DNA of 56,078 bases, taken from assembly GCF_007828045.1 (NCBI RefSeq), contig NZ_VITN01000031.1, forward strand, positions 1-56,078, written 5' to 3'. Source of the DNA: Nitrospirillum amazonense. Its GTDB lineage: Bacteria; Pseudomonadota; Alphaproteobacteria; Azospirillales; Azospirillaceae. A program made the position numbers and the translations under genes. The notes beneath the pieces are model-generated. The model was not told the DNA's origin and did no database searches. It saw only the letters and a program-made list of their open reading frames with translations. Shown here in pieces: positions 25,577 to 35,164 of this stretch (its first letter is position 1; the number at the start of each line of letters is the position of its first letter).

Positions 25577-27982
25577 TCAGAACTTCTGACCGAACTTGAC
25601 GCCGAACAGTCGCGGCTTCGTCGGATAGATGCGCGCGTACTGACCGGAGATTTCAGGGGCGGAGAACGTGTTCCGGGTCAGCCCCCCGCGTTCGTCGAAC
25701 AGGTTCTGGACATAGAACTCGGCGGTGGTGTTGCCGATCTTGCCACCCATCGAGATGTCGATGGTGGTGAAGCCGGGGCTGTCGCCGACGAGGTCGTTCG
25801 CCGTGGTGCCCAGGAAGCTGCGCGTGCTGGTCTGGTGGTTCAGGGAACCCTGGACGAAGCTGTCCACATCCCCCAGCAGGAATTCATAGCGGGCCGTCGT
25901 GTTGAATTTGATGCGGGGCTGCACCGGCAGCCGCGTGCCCTTCGGCGCCGCGATGATGCCGGAGGCGCAGTCCGGGTTGCTGTTGGCGCCGATGGCGCAG
26001 AAGTCGGTCGTCAGTTGGGCGTCGTTGAAGGCGCCCGATGCCGACAGGGTCAGGCTGCGGGTGACGGCCCAGGTGATGTCCGTCTCGACGCCATAAACCC
26101 GGGCGTCGCCGGCATTGTAGATGTTGGTCACGCTGCCGGAATTCAGCGCCACCAGGGCGTATTGCAGGTTGTTCCATTCCTCGTAATAGACGGCGCCGTT
26201 GAAGCGCAGCTTCTGATCGAACCAGGACGTCTTCCACCCCAGTTCGTAATTGTCCAGGGTGTCGGATCCATAGGGCTCCACCGCCGCCCGCCGGTTGTTG
26301 CCGCCGGGGCGGTAGCCGGTGGAGTACGTGGCATAGACCATGCGGTCCGGGTCGATCTGCCACGTCACGTTCAGTTTGTGGGTCTCGCCTGAATCACTGA
26401 ATTTCTTGTTAAGGTAGGAACAGCTGTTCAGCGACGGGAAAGGCGTCACGCAGCCGGCCTTCGCCGCGTCGCTGGCGAAGCCCGAGAAGCCGGTCAGCGT
26501 GTTGTCGGCGATGAACCCGCGCACGCCGCCGGTCAGGGTGACGCTGGGCAGGATGTCGTAGGAGGCCTGGCTGAACACCGCGTAGTCGCGGTCGACGATG
26601 TGCACGTTGGTCAGGAAGATGTCGTCTTCGTATACGGGCGATCCCTGCTGGGACGACCCGTAACCAGGGGCGTAATAGTTCGCCTGAAACTGGTTGGTCT
26701 GTTCCTGATAGAACAGGCCGGCCGTGACCCGCCAGCGGTTGGCCGCGGGCGAGCTGAAGCGCAGCTCATGGCTTTGCTTGGTCAGATCCTGGTGCCCATA
26801 GTAATATTGGGTGGGGTCGATCTGCTTCCCCATCGAATTCGTGAAATACCCATAGTTGGGATAGGCATCGTACGCGACGGTGTAATAGCTGTAGTCGGCG
26901 TGGGTGTCGATCGACCGCTGCATATAGCCGCCGGAATAGAGCACATCCCAATCCCAGACCTTGCCCTCGACCGTCAGGGCCGCCTGGTACCACTTGTCGA
27001 TGTTGCGTTCCGGCGCATAGTCGTGGACCTGCAGGTCACCAGCCTTGGGGTCGTAAAGGAAGGAACCGTTGGACCGCTGGTGCTGGGCGATGACCTGGGG
27101 CGTGACGGTCCAGTCGTCGTCCAGGTCGATGCCCAGGGCCACGCGGCCGCCATAGGTATCGACATCGTTGAAGTTATTTTTGACGAACTTGGAATTGTCC
27201 ACGGTGATGGGGCTGTTGACCACCGTGCCGTCGTCCAGGGTATGGGGGCTCTGGTAGGTGCGCTGGTGGTAGGTGTTGTCGATATAGCCGCCATCATGCT
27301 CGTCAAAGCCGACGATGCGCACCGCCGCCTTGTCGCTGAGGGGGATATTGACGAAGCCCTCGATGGTGCCGCCCAGGCTGCCCTTGTCGAAGCGGGTGCC
27401 CTGCACGTCATAGCCCGCGGAGAATTTGGACGTGTCGGGCTTGTTGGTGATGATGCGCAGGGTGCCGGAGAGGGAACTGGCGCCGTAGAGCGTGCCTTGC
27501 GGCCCGGACAGTGCCTCGACCCGGGCGACATCATAGATATGGACGTCCAGCAGGGAGCCGATGGTGGTGACCGGTATTTCGTCCAAGTAGAAGCCGCTGG
27601 TGGGCAGCGCGCCGAACGGCAGGCCGTCGCCACCGGACGAAATGCCGCGGAAGAACAACTGGCTCTGGCCTGGCCCGAAAGACTGGAAAGACACGCTGGG
27701 CAACTGCTTGGCGTAGTCGTCGAAAGACTGAACCTGGTGTTGCTCCAGCGTGGCCGTACCCAAGGCCTGTAGGCTGATGGGCACGTTCTGCAGGTTCTCG
27801 CTGCGCTTCTGCGCCGTCACCACGATTTCCATCAGGCCGTCATTCGCCGCAGAATCCGGGGTCGCCGGTGCAGCGGGCGTGGTGTCGGCGGCGATGGCGG
27901 ACTGCATTCCCCCTATCGGCGCCAGCGCCGTGGAGGCCAGAAGCAGGACCAGCCTGCCGGCCCGCTTGGTCTTAACTCGCAT
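25577..27982 (-). CDS. TonB-dependent receptor, linked to the hut region
   Basis: This 801-residue outer-membrane receptor has a signal peptide (about 31 residues, ending SAIAA). A TonB box-like LMEIVVTAQKR and the plug domain (NVPISLQALGTATLEQ..., VEALSGPQGTLYGASSLSGTLRIITNKP) precede a 22-strand barrel ending in the aromatic motif VKFGQKF. It is co-directional with the TPR-sulfotransferase 100 nt upstream. That unit is divergent from hutH across two HutC-like sites. The position suggests uptake of a histidine-containing or imidazole compound, but the ligand is not visible in the sequence. It is related to, but distinct from, the receptors at 38194 and 53717. Confidence 0.9.
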   Translation of the reverse strand: MRVKTKRAGRLVLLLASTALAPIGGMQSAIAADTTPAAPATPDSAANDGLMEIVVTAQKRSENLQNVPISLQALGTATLEQHQVQSFDDYAKQLPSVSFQSFGPGQSQLFFRGISSGGDGLPFGALPTSGFYLDEIPVTTIGSLLDVHIYDVARVEALSGPQGTLYGASSLSGTLRIITNKPDTSKFSAGYDVQGTRFDKGSLGGTIEGFVNIPLSDKAAVRIVGFDEHDGGYIDNTYHQRTYQSPHTLDDGTVVNSPITVDNSKFVKNNFNDVDTYGGRVALGIDLDDDWTVTPQVIAQHQRSNGSFLYDPKAGDLQVHDYAPERNIDKWYQAALTVEGKVWDWDVLYSGGYMQRSIDTHADYSYYTVAYDAYPNYGYFTNSMGKQIDPTQYYYGHQDLTKQSHELRFSSPAANRWRVTAGLFYQEQTNQFQANYYAPGYGSSQQGSPVYEDDIFLTNVHIVDRDYAVFSQASYDILPSVTLTGGVRGFIADNTLTGFSGFASDAAKAGCVTPFPSLNSCSYLNKKFSDSGETHKLNVTWQIDPDRMVYATYSTGYRPGGNNRRAAVEPYGSDTLDNYELGWKTSWFDQKLRFNGAVYYEEWNNLQYALVALNSGSVTNIYNAGDARVYGVETDITWAVTRSLTLSASGAFNDAQLTTDFCAIGANSNPDCASGIIAAPKGTRLPVQPRIKFNTTARYEFLLGDVDSFVQGSLNHQTSTRSFLGTTANDLVGDSPGFTTIDISMGGKIGNTTAEFYVQNLFDERGGLTRNTFSAPEISGQYARIYPTKPRLFGVKFGQKF

Positions 27983-28082
27983 TATGATCGCCCTTTCCCA
28001 TGAAGTTCCGCTTCTGTCCCTGTTCTTGTGGGTCTTCCGCCCTTTGGTGTTTTGTTATTTTACTTTATATTGATTTACACAA
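27983..28082 (-). promoter_or_regulatory. A/T-rich gap with possible receptor promoter
   Basis: The 100-bp gap between the sulfotransferase stop and the receptor start is unusually A/T-rich for this DNA. On the minus strand TTGAGT and TATAAA are spaced 18 bp, a plausible sigma-70 promoter giving the receptor its own transcript. No HutC-like site is present here. Confidence 0.35.
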
Positions 28083-30095
28083 CTATAACTCAACTTCCGG
28101 ATACGTGGACAGCGCGGTCCCCAGCGCCGCCTTCAGCGGTGCCAGCCAGGGCTCGAAACGCCGCCAGTGGTCCAGCCCCTCGGTGAAGATGGGCTGGCGC
28201 ACCTGTTCCGAACTGGGAGTCCGCACGGTGCGCCTGTTGTCCCAGAACGCCAGGCAGCCGTCCTCGAACGGCAGGCCCAGATGGTCCAACAGCGCGTGGA
28301 CCTCGTTTTCGGTGTCGGCCACCAGCCGTTCATAAATGACCCGGTGCACGCAGCCCGGGGCCGCCCGGTCCACGTGGGCCATGAGCGTGGCGTAATCCGC
28401 GTAATAACGCCCCAGCTCCGTCAGGTCGTAGGTGAAGGCCTGGCCGCGCGCGAAATGCTGCTTGTACGCGGACCAGCCGACGCCCAGGGGATGCCGGCGG
28501 ACATCGACGATCCGAGCCTTGGGCAGGATGGCGCGGATGAGCGCGACGTGCATCCAGTTGTTGGGCATCTTGTCGATGAAGAAGGGCTTCGCCTCATGGC
28601 GGTGCACCCGCGTCCGCGCGATGTATTCGGCGCCCAACGCCGCCAGGGCGTCGGCGGGAAGATCGTCCAGGCATTCCGGATACCGCCCTGCGGCCGCCCC
28701 TTTGCCGGGGGACGCCAGCCGCGCGGCGATCGCCATCATGTCGGGCAGTTCGCTGGTGCCCTCGACCATGCTGTGGCTGGCCAGGATCTGCTCCACCAGG
28801 GTGGAACCCGACCGGGGCAGGCCGACGATGAAGATGGGGTCGGGCGCCTGGCAGCCGCCACGGTCCCGGGCCAGGAAACCCCTATCGACCATGGCGGCGA
28901 TGCGGGCGCACTGGTCATGGATCTCATCCGGGTCATAGTCCAGCTGGGCCCGGCGCAGGCGGTTGCCCTCGGCATAGGCCCGGAAGGTGGCCGCGTCATC
29001 ACTCCCCGCATCCTCAAGCGCCTTGCCCAGCGCGAAATGCAGGTGCAGCCGGTTCTCGTCGTCCGCCGTTGCCCGCAGGCCGCGCTCCATGGCCGCCCTG
29101 TCGTCCACGGAAAAGCGGAAGGTCTTGAGGTTGGCCAGGCTCCACCACGCCTCGCCCAGCGTGGGCTGCTGATCAAGGGCGGTGCGATAGGCGTTGATGG
29201 CGTCATCCACCCGGCCAATCGCCTTCAGGACATGACCATAGCTCATCCAACCCTTGGCCTGCTGCGGGTGGCGGGCCAGGACGTGGGCGTACACGGCGGC
29301 GGCGGCGTCCTGGTCGCCGATGCGGACCAGCAGCGAGGCCTTGAGCATCAACACCGATGGATTGTCCGGCTCGTCCGCCAGCAGATGCCCCACCTCCGCC
29401 AAGGCCTCGGCCGGCCGGTTATGTCGCTGCAGCGTGCGGGCCAGCAGCTCGCGGGCTGCCGTGAAAGCGGGCGCCAGTTCCAGCGCGCGCCGCAGCAGGG
29501 TGATGGCATCGTCGTACCGGCCCAGGCGCACCGCCAGCTCGGCCATCATGCGGATGGCCGCCACGTCCGTGGGCTGGGCGCGCAACCGGTCCCTCAGCGC
29601 CCGTTCCGCCACGTTCAACCGGCCCTCGATCATGGCCATGGCGGCCTGGGCCAGGACGGGATCGCGGGTGGAGGCCTTCACGCCGGCCAGGCGGGCCCGC
29701 TCCGCCTCCTCAGGCTCGCCGGCGAGGGCCAGCGTGTCGGCCAGCGCCCGCCAGGCAGCGGCCAGGTCGGGGCTGAGCGCGCCGGCACGGCGCATCTCAG
29801 TGAGGGCATCGGTAAGCTGGCCCAGGTCGCGCAACGCCAAGCCCAGTTCCAGGGCTGTGGCGGCCGACTTCGGCTCCGCCACAGCCAGCCGGCGGAGTAT
29901 GTCCGCCGCCGCCTGGATGTCCCCCGCCAGCCTGAGGGCACGCCCCTGGATCAGCCGCGCGCGCGGGTGGTCAGGTACGGCGCCCAGCACTTCCGCCACC
30001 TGCGCGATGGCCAGGGCCGGGGCGCGATCGACCAGCGTGGCCGCATGGTCCAGGGCCGCATCGATGGAAACCAGGGACGGCGCGGCGCTGGTCAT
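28083..30095 (-). CDS. TPR-repeat sulfotransferase-family protein
   Basis: A 670-residue protein. About residues 20-400 are tetratricopeptide-like repeats (ATALELGLALRDLGQLTDAL; AAIRMMAELAVRLGRYDDAITLLRRALELAP; KGWMSYGHVLKAIGRVDDAINAYRTALDQQP). The C-terminal part is a sulfotransferase domain with the PAPS 5'-phosphosulfate loop FIVGLPRSGSTLVEQILASH and the later VDVRRHPLGVGWSAYKQHFA that fits the 3'-phosphate site. There is no signal peptide. Genes of this architecture commonly sit next to TonB receptors in alphaproteobacteria; their substrate is unknown. The ATG 30095 is chosen over 30155 because GAGGG is just upstream. It is divergent from hutH. Confidence 0.85.
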   Translation of the reverse strand: MTSAAPSLVSIDAALDHAATLVDRAPALAIAQVAEVLGAVPDHPRARLIQGRALRLAGDIQAAADILRRLAVAEPKSAATALELGLALRDLGQLTDALTEMRRAGALSPDLAAAWRALADTLALAGEPEEAERARLAGVKASTRDPVLAQAAMAMIEGRLNVAERALRDRLRAQPTDVAAIRMMAELAVRLGRYDDAITLLRRALELAPAFTAARELLARTLQRHNRPAEALAEVGHLLADEPDNPSVLMLKASLLVRIGDQDAAAAVYAHVLARHPQQAKGWMSYGHVLKAIGRVDDAINAYRTALDQQPTLGEAWWSLANLKTFRFSVDDRAAMERGLRATADDENRLHLHFALGKALEDAGSDDAATFRAYAEGNRLRRAQLDYDPDEIHDQCARIAAMVDRGFLARDRGGCQAPDPIFIVGLPRSGSTLVEQILASHSMVEGTSELPDMMAIAARLASPGKGAAAGRYPECLDDLPADALAALGAEYIARTRVHRHEAKPFFIDKMPNNWMHVALIRAILPKARIVDVRRHPLGVGWSAYKQHFARGQAFTYDLTELGRYYADYATLMAHVDRAAPGCVHRVIYERLVADTENEVHALLDHLGLPFEDGCLAFWDNRRTVRTPSSEQVRQPIFTEGLDHWRRFEPWLAPLKAALGTALSTYPEVEL

Positions 30096-30231
30096 GCGGC
30101 CCTCGCCTGCGGACCGTGATGGGAGGGATATGCAAGGTCCGACATGGGATGCCAACTCCTGCTTCGTCTGGGATGGCCCGTTTGTCCCGCTGGGCCGGGT
30201 TCCGTTGCCGGCGCTGCCCGTTCATTCATAT

Positions 30232-30241
30232 TGTCTATACA
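30232..30241. promoter_or_regulatory. HutC-type operator 1 upstream of hutH
   Basis: TGTCTATACA is the exact reverse complement of the element at 23419. It is 89 bp from the hutH start codon and 137 bp from the sulfotransferase start on the other side, so a repressor here could affect both divergent units. Confidence 0.65.
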
Positions 30242-30256
30242 TTCCCACTTCGATTT

Positions 30257-30266
30257 AGTCTATACA
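30257..30266. promoter_or_regulatory. HutC-type operator 2 upstream of hutH
   Basis: AGTCTATACA differs from operator 1 by its first base and lies exactly 25 bp downstream of it, in the same orientation. The contained TATACAT could serve as the hutH -10 element, so binding would occlude the promoter. Confidence 0.6.
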
Positions 30267-30329
30267 TAATTGCCAGATCACGCTGCCCGCCGCATGAATC
30301 TTGCGACTTATGGACCCAAGGAGCAAACA

Positions 30330-31820
30330 ATGACGCCATCCGTCCTGCTGAATGGTCCCCTGACCTGGCGCGACCTCAGCGCCGTCGCCCGGGGCAGTGA
30401 CTTGGTGCTGTCCCCGGACGCCTGGGCCCGCATCGGGAATGCCCATGCCGTGGTCGAGGCCATCGTGGCGCAGGGCATCCGGGCTTATGGCGTGAACACC
30501 GGGGTCGGCGCGCTGGTGAGCACGGTGGTGGACCGCGCCAAGCAGCGCGACCTGTCGCGCAACCTGGTCATGAGCCATGCCTGCGGCATGGGGCAGCCGC
30601 TGGAGACGGCCGCCGTGCGGGGCATCATCGCCGCCCAGATCAACAATTTCGCGCATGGCCGCTCCGGCGTGCGGCCCGACCTGGTGCAGGGCCTGCTGAC
30701 GCTGTTGGCCCGGGGCTGCATACCGGAGGTACCGTCGCGCGGGTCGGTGGGCTACCTGACCCACATGGCCCATATCGGCCTGGTCCTCATTGGTGCCGGC
30801 TCGGCCTACATGGGCGGGCAGCGCCTGTCGGGACGGGAGGCGCTGGACGCCATCGGCATGTCCCCCCTGGTGCTTGATTCCAAGGAAGGGCTGAGCCTGG
30901 TGAACGGCTCGCCCTGCGCCACCGGCCTGGGCGGCTATGCGCTGTCGCGGATCGAGCGGTTGCTGGCCGCGGCGGACGCGGTCGCGGCGCTGACGCTGGA
31001 GGCGCTGGGCGCCCAGATGTCGGCGTATGAGGCCCAGGTGCTGCGGATACGGGTGTCGAGCGGGCTGCACCGCACGGGCGCCGCCCTGCGGAACTACCTG
31101 GCGGGCAGCCGCCGCCTGGAACGGGTCGCGGGGACCCGGCTGCAGGACGCGCTCAGCCTGAGGGCGGTGCCGCATGTGCACGGTGCCGCGCGGGACGCCT
31201 TCGACGGCGCCTGCGCCGTCATCGACCGGGAACTGCAATCCGTCACGGACAACCCCATCGTCTCCGGCACGCCGGCGGCGCCGGTCGTCGAGTCCGAGGC
31301 GCACGCCGTGGCGCCCGCCCTGGCCATCGCCCTGGATTCGTTGGCCATCGCCATCGCGCACCTGGGGTCCATCTCCGAACGCCATACCGACCGGCTGGTC
31401 AATCCGCTGGTCAGCGGCCTTCCGCCTTTCCTGGCCAGCGATCCCGGCGCCACCACCGGCTTCATGATCGCGCAGTACACCGCGTCCGCGCTGGTGGCGG
31501 ACAACCGCCGCCTGTGCGCGCCGGCCAGCCTGGACGGCGGCATCAACTCCGCGCTGCAGGAGGATTACCTGGCCCATCCCACGGCGGCGGCCACCAAACT
31601 GCTGGCCGTCATCGACAACACCGAATACATCCTGGGAATTGAGCTGCTGGCGGCGACCGAGGCGCATGACCTGGCGGTCGATCCGGCGGACCGCGCGCCC
31701 GGCACCGCCGCCATACACGACCATGTGCGCGCCTGTGTCGGCCGTTATCGCGACGACCGGCCGCTGGCCGATCACCTCAACATCGGCGCCGACATCATCC
31801 GAAACGGCCTGCCGGCGTGA
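30330..31820 (+). CDS. hutH: Histidine ammonia-lyase homologue lacking the MIO triad
   Basis: This 496-residue protein is of aromatic amino-acid lyase fold. Start ATG 30330 follows AAGGAG by 6 nt. Conserved family features are present: YGVNTGVGALV with Tyr53, LSRNLVMSHACGMGQPL, EGLSLVNGSPCATGLG, LQDALSLRAVPHVHG, SVTDNP, SERHTDRLVNP and SALQEDY. But where the family has GSVG-ASGDLAPLAHMA, with Ala-Ser-Gly at 142-144 cyclising to the MIO electrophile, this protein reads GSVG-YLTHMA. Residues 142-144 are Tyr-Leu-Thr and six residues are missing; the frame is intact on both sides. Canonical deamination is thus doubtful. It is still placed behind HutC-like operators, so it probably belongs to the histidine regulon. 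No other hutH is in the window. Confidence 0.8.
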   Translation: MTPSVLLNGPLTWRDLSAVARGSDLVLSPDAWARIGNAHAVVEAIVAQGIRAYGVNTGVGALVSTVVDRAKQRDLSRNLVMSHACGMGQPLETAAVRGIIAAQINNFAHGRSGVRPDLVQGLLTLLARGCIPEVPSRGSVGYLTHMAHIGLVLIGAGSAYMGGQRLSGREALDAIGMSPLVLDSKEGLSLVNGSPCATGLGGYALSRIERLLAAADAVAALTLEALGAQMSAYEAQVLRIRVSSGLHRTGAALRNYLAGSRRLERVAGTRLQDALSLRAVPHVHGAARDAFDGACAVIDRELQSVTDNPIVSGTPAAPVVESEAHAVAPALAIALDSLAIAIAHLGSISERHTDRLVNPLVSGLPPFLASDPGATTGFMIAQYTASALVADNRRLCAPASLDGGINSALQEDYLAHPTAAATKLLAVIDNTEYILGIELLAATEAHDLAVDPADRAPGTAAIHDHVRACVGRYRDDRPLADHLNIGADIIRNGLPA

Positions 31821-31832
31821 CCGGCAGGCCGT
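31804..31832 (+). terminator. Perfect 12-bp hairpin enclosing the hutH stop
   Basis: ACGGCCTGCCGG (31804-31815) pairs perfectly with CCGGCAGGCCGT (31821-31832); the 5-nt loop contains the hutH stop codon TGA. There is no T tract. It is 30 nt from the convergent SDR gene end and probably acts as terminator or 3'-end protector. Confidence 0.65.
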
Positions 31833-31861
31833 GGGCGCTGGATCGCAGGACGCACAGGTGC

Positions 31862-32758
31862 TTAGCGGGGCACCGCCGTCACCCGGTCGCCGCCTAGGCC
31901 GGCGTTGGCCAGTTCCCGTTCCGCCTGGGTGAAACCATAGGCCGGCACGATCTCGTCGCGGCGGTCGGAGATGCCGTCCCAATTGGCCACCACTTTCTCG
32001 CCCGCGCTGGCGCCCGCCCCGATGTAGCGGCCAGCCGTCAGGGTGACGCTGGCCGTGGCGAAATGGCCGGCCCCCGCGCAGAGGATGGCGCGGGTGGGCG
32101 CGTCCTCGCCCGCCAGCGCCAGAAGGCCGGGGCTGACCAGGCTGGGCGCCAACAGATCCAGGCTGTTCTCCGACAGCACGCCATGGGTCATCTGCGTCGC
32201 CGCCGTCGGGGCCAGACAATTGACCCGGATGCCGTATTTCTCACCCTCGATGGCCAGGGTCTGCATCAGCCCCACCAGCGCCATCTTGGCCGCGCCGTAG
32301 TTGGCCTGGCCGAAATTGCCATAGAGGCCGGATGACGAGGTGGTCATGACGATGCGGCCGTAGCGCTGCTCCCGCATGATGTCCCACACCGCCTTGGCGC
32401 AGATGAACGCCCCGGTCAGGTGCACATCCACCACCAGCCGGAAATCATCCAGGCTCATCTTGGCGAAACTCTTGTCGCGCAGGATGCCGGCATTGTTCAC
32501 CAGGATGTCGACGCGGCCCCAGGTGTCCATGACCCGCGCCACCATGGCCGCCACACCCGCCTCGTCCGTCACCGACGCGGCGACGGCGATGGCCTGCCCC
32601 CCCTGTGCGGCAATCTCCGCCGCCACCGTGTCGGCGGCGGCCTGCGCCAGGTCGTTCACGACCACCCGCGCGCCCTGCCCCGCCAGGTACAGGGCATGGG
32701 CGCGCCCCAGGCCCCCACCGGCCCCGGTGATGATGGCGACCCGACCGTCCAGCGACAT
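31862..32758 (-). CDS. SDR oxidoreductase, 3-hydroxyacyl-CoA dehydrogenase-like
   Basis: A 298-residue short-chain dehydrogenase: VAIITGAGGGLGRAHALYLA (NAD(P) loop), NDLAQ, NNAGILRDKSFAKM, catalytic Ser in TTSSSGLYGNFGQANYGAAKMAL with YxxxK. The sequence resembles the dehydrogenase domain of multifunctional beta-oxidation enzymes ((R)-3-hydroxyacyl-CoA). ATG 32758 is chosen because AGGGGG is 6 nt upstream; ATG 32776 (with GGAG) and 32797 are alternatives. It is the last gene of operon A, after TetR, and would oxidise an intermediate of the acid activated by the ligase (inference). Confidence 0.8.
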   Translation of the reverse strand: MSLDGRVAIITGAGGGLGRAHALYLAGQGARVVVNDLAQAAADTVAAEIAAQGGQAIAVAASVTDEAGVAAMVARVMDTWGRVDILVNNAGILRDKSFAKMSLDDFRLVVDVHLTGAFICAKAVWDIMREQRYGRIVMTTSSSGLYGNFGQANYGAAKMALVGLMQTLAIEGEKYGIRVNCLAPTAATQMTHGVLSENSLDLLAPSLVSPGLLALAGEDAPTRAILCAGAGHFATASVTLTAGRYIGAGASAGEKVVANWDGISDRRDEIVPAYGFTQAERELANAGLGGDRVTAVPR

Positions 32759-32861
32759 GCGTTCCCCCTTCGCCATTGCGTTCTCCATTCTTGGCATATG
32801 AGTCTAACTCTCTGGTGAGTGAATAAAATGATGGCGGTTTGCTTAAATACGCCCCAAGCCC

Positions 32862-33551
32862 TCAGGACTCCTGCCGCCGCTGCCTGCAGACCTCGAGGAA
32901 GCCGGCGGCCATGAATGAGGCCATGCGCGCCTTGACCGCCGCAAAGTCGTCAGACTTGCACAATCCCCCCGACAGCTTGTCGATGCGCCCCGTGCGCGCC
33001 AGCGTCAGCAGCAGGGCGCCGGTGACGAAGTGATAGCCCCAGAAGATGTCTTCCTCCGGACTGTCCGGCAGCGCCTTCTTCAACAGACCGATCAGGCGCA
33101 GCACGACCGGGTCGAAGTGCTGGTCCATCAGTTCCGCCCCCCATTCCGGCGTGTTGGCCACCTGCGCGCCCAAGGCGGCGTAATTCTTCCAGCCCTCCCC
33201 CCCCTTGATGTACAGATCCAGGTCGGTGTCGAGGAACGCGTGCAGCGCCCCCTCCACCGTGGGCTTGCCGCCGGTGGCCGCGTCGTATTCGTCCAGCGCC
33301 TTCATGCGTCGGGTGCTGGTGACCTCCGCACGACGGGCGAAGACCGCGTCGAACAACTTCTTCTTGTCTTCGAAGTAATAGTTCAACAGCGTGTGATGCA
33401 CGCCGACACGCTTGGCCACATCCTTCAGCGTGACGCCGTAAAGTCCGTTCTTGGAGAAAAGATACTCGGCCTCATCGAGGATCTGCTCCATCATCTCGGC
33501 GCGCTGCTCGGCCTTGGTCGAGCGCCGACGCGGTTTCACCTGTTCACTCAA
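32862..33551 (-). CDS. TetR-family regulator of operon A
   Basis: A 229-residue protein with the HTH RAEMMEQILDEAEYLFSKNGLYGVTLKDVAKRVGVHHTLLNYYFEDKKKLFDAVF and a ligand domain ending FWGYHFVTGALLLTLARTGRIDKLSGGLC. It is a paralogue of the TetR protein at 51291, equal in length when started at TTG 33551 (SD-like GGACGGAAGA upstream); GTG 33539 is an alternative. It lies between the acyl-CoA synthetase and the SDR genes. A CoA thioester ligand would be plausible. Its operator may be the palindrome at 40535-40562 (shared TATTCACTC half-site near 32817-32825). Confidence 0.85.
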   Translation of the reverse strand: MSEQVKPRRRSTKAEQRAEMMEQILDEAEYLFSKNGLYGVTLKDVAKRVGVHHTLLNYYFEDKKKLFDAVFARRAEVTSTRRMKALDEYDAATGGKPTVEGALHAFLDTDLDLYIKGGEGWKNYAALGAQVANTPEWGAELMDQHFDPVVLRLIGLLKKALPDSPEEDIFWGYHFVTGALLLTLARTGRIDKLSGGLCKSDDFAAVKARMASFMAAGFLEVCRQRRQES

Positions 33552-33604
33552 TCTTCCGTCCTGACGTGTGTCCGGGCGGCGCGGCTCGCTACCCGTTCCT
33601 TCAA

Positions 33605-35163
<1,559 letters not shown>

Positions 35164-35164
<1 letters not shown>

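Noticed and set aside
25577-27982. Siderophore receptor
   Set aside because: No siderophore, haem or Fur-box-like sequence was seen nearby; the hut context gives a better hypothesis.
28167-30119. 650-codon plus-strand frame opposite the TPR-sulfotransferase
   Set aside because: Antisense shadow: His/Gly/Arg-rich, no motif, no ribosome site.
30255-32219. 654-codon minus-strand frame opposite hutH
   Set aside because: It covers hutH and part of the SDR gene in the wrong frame and has no motif.
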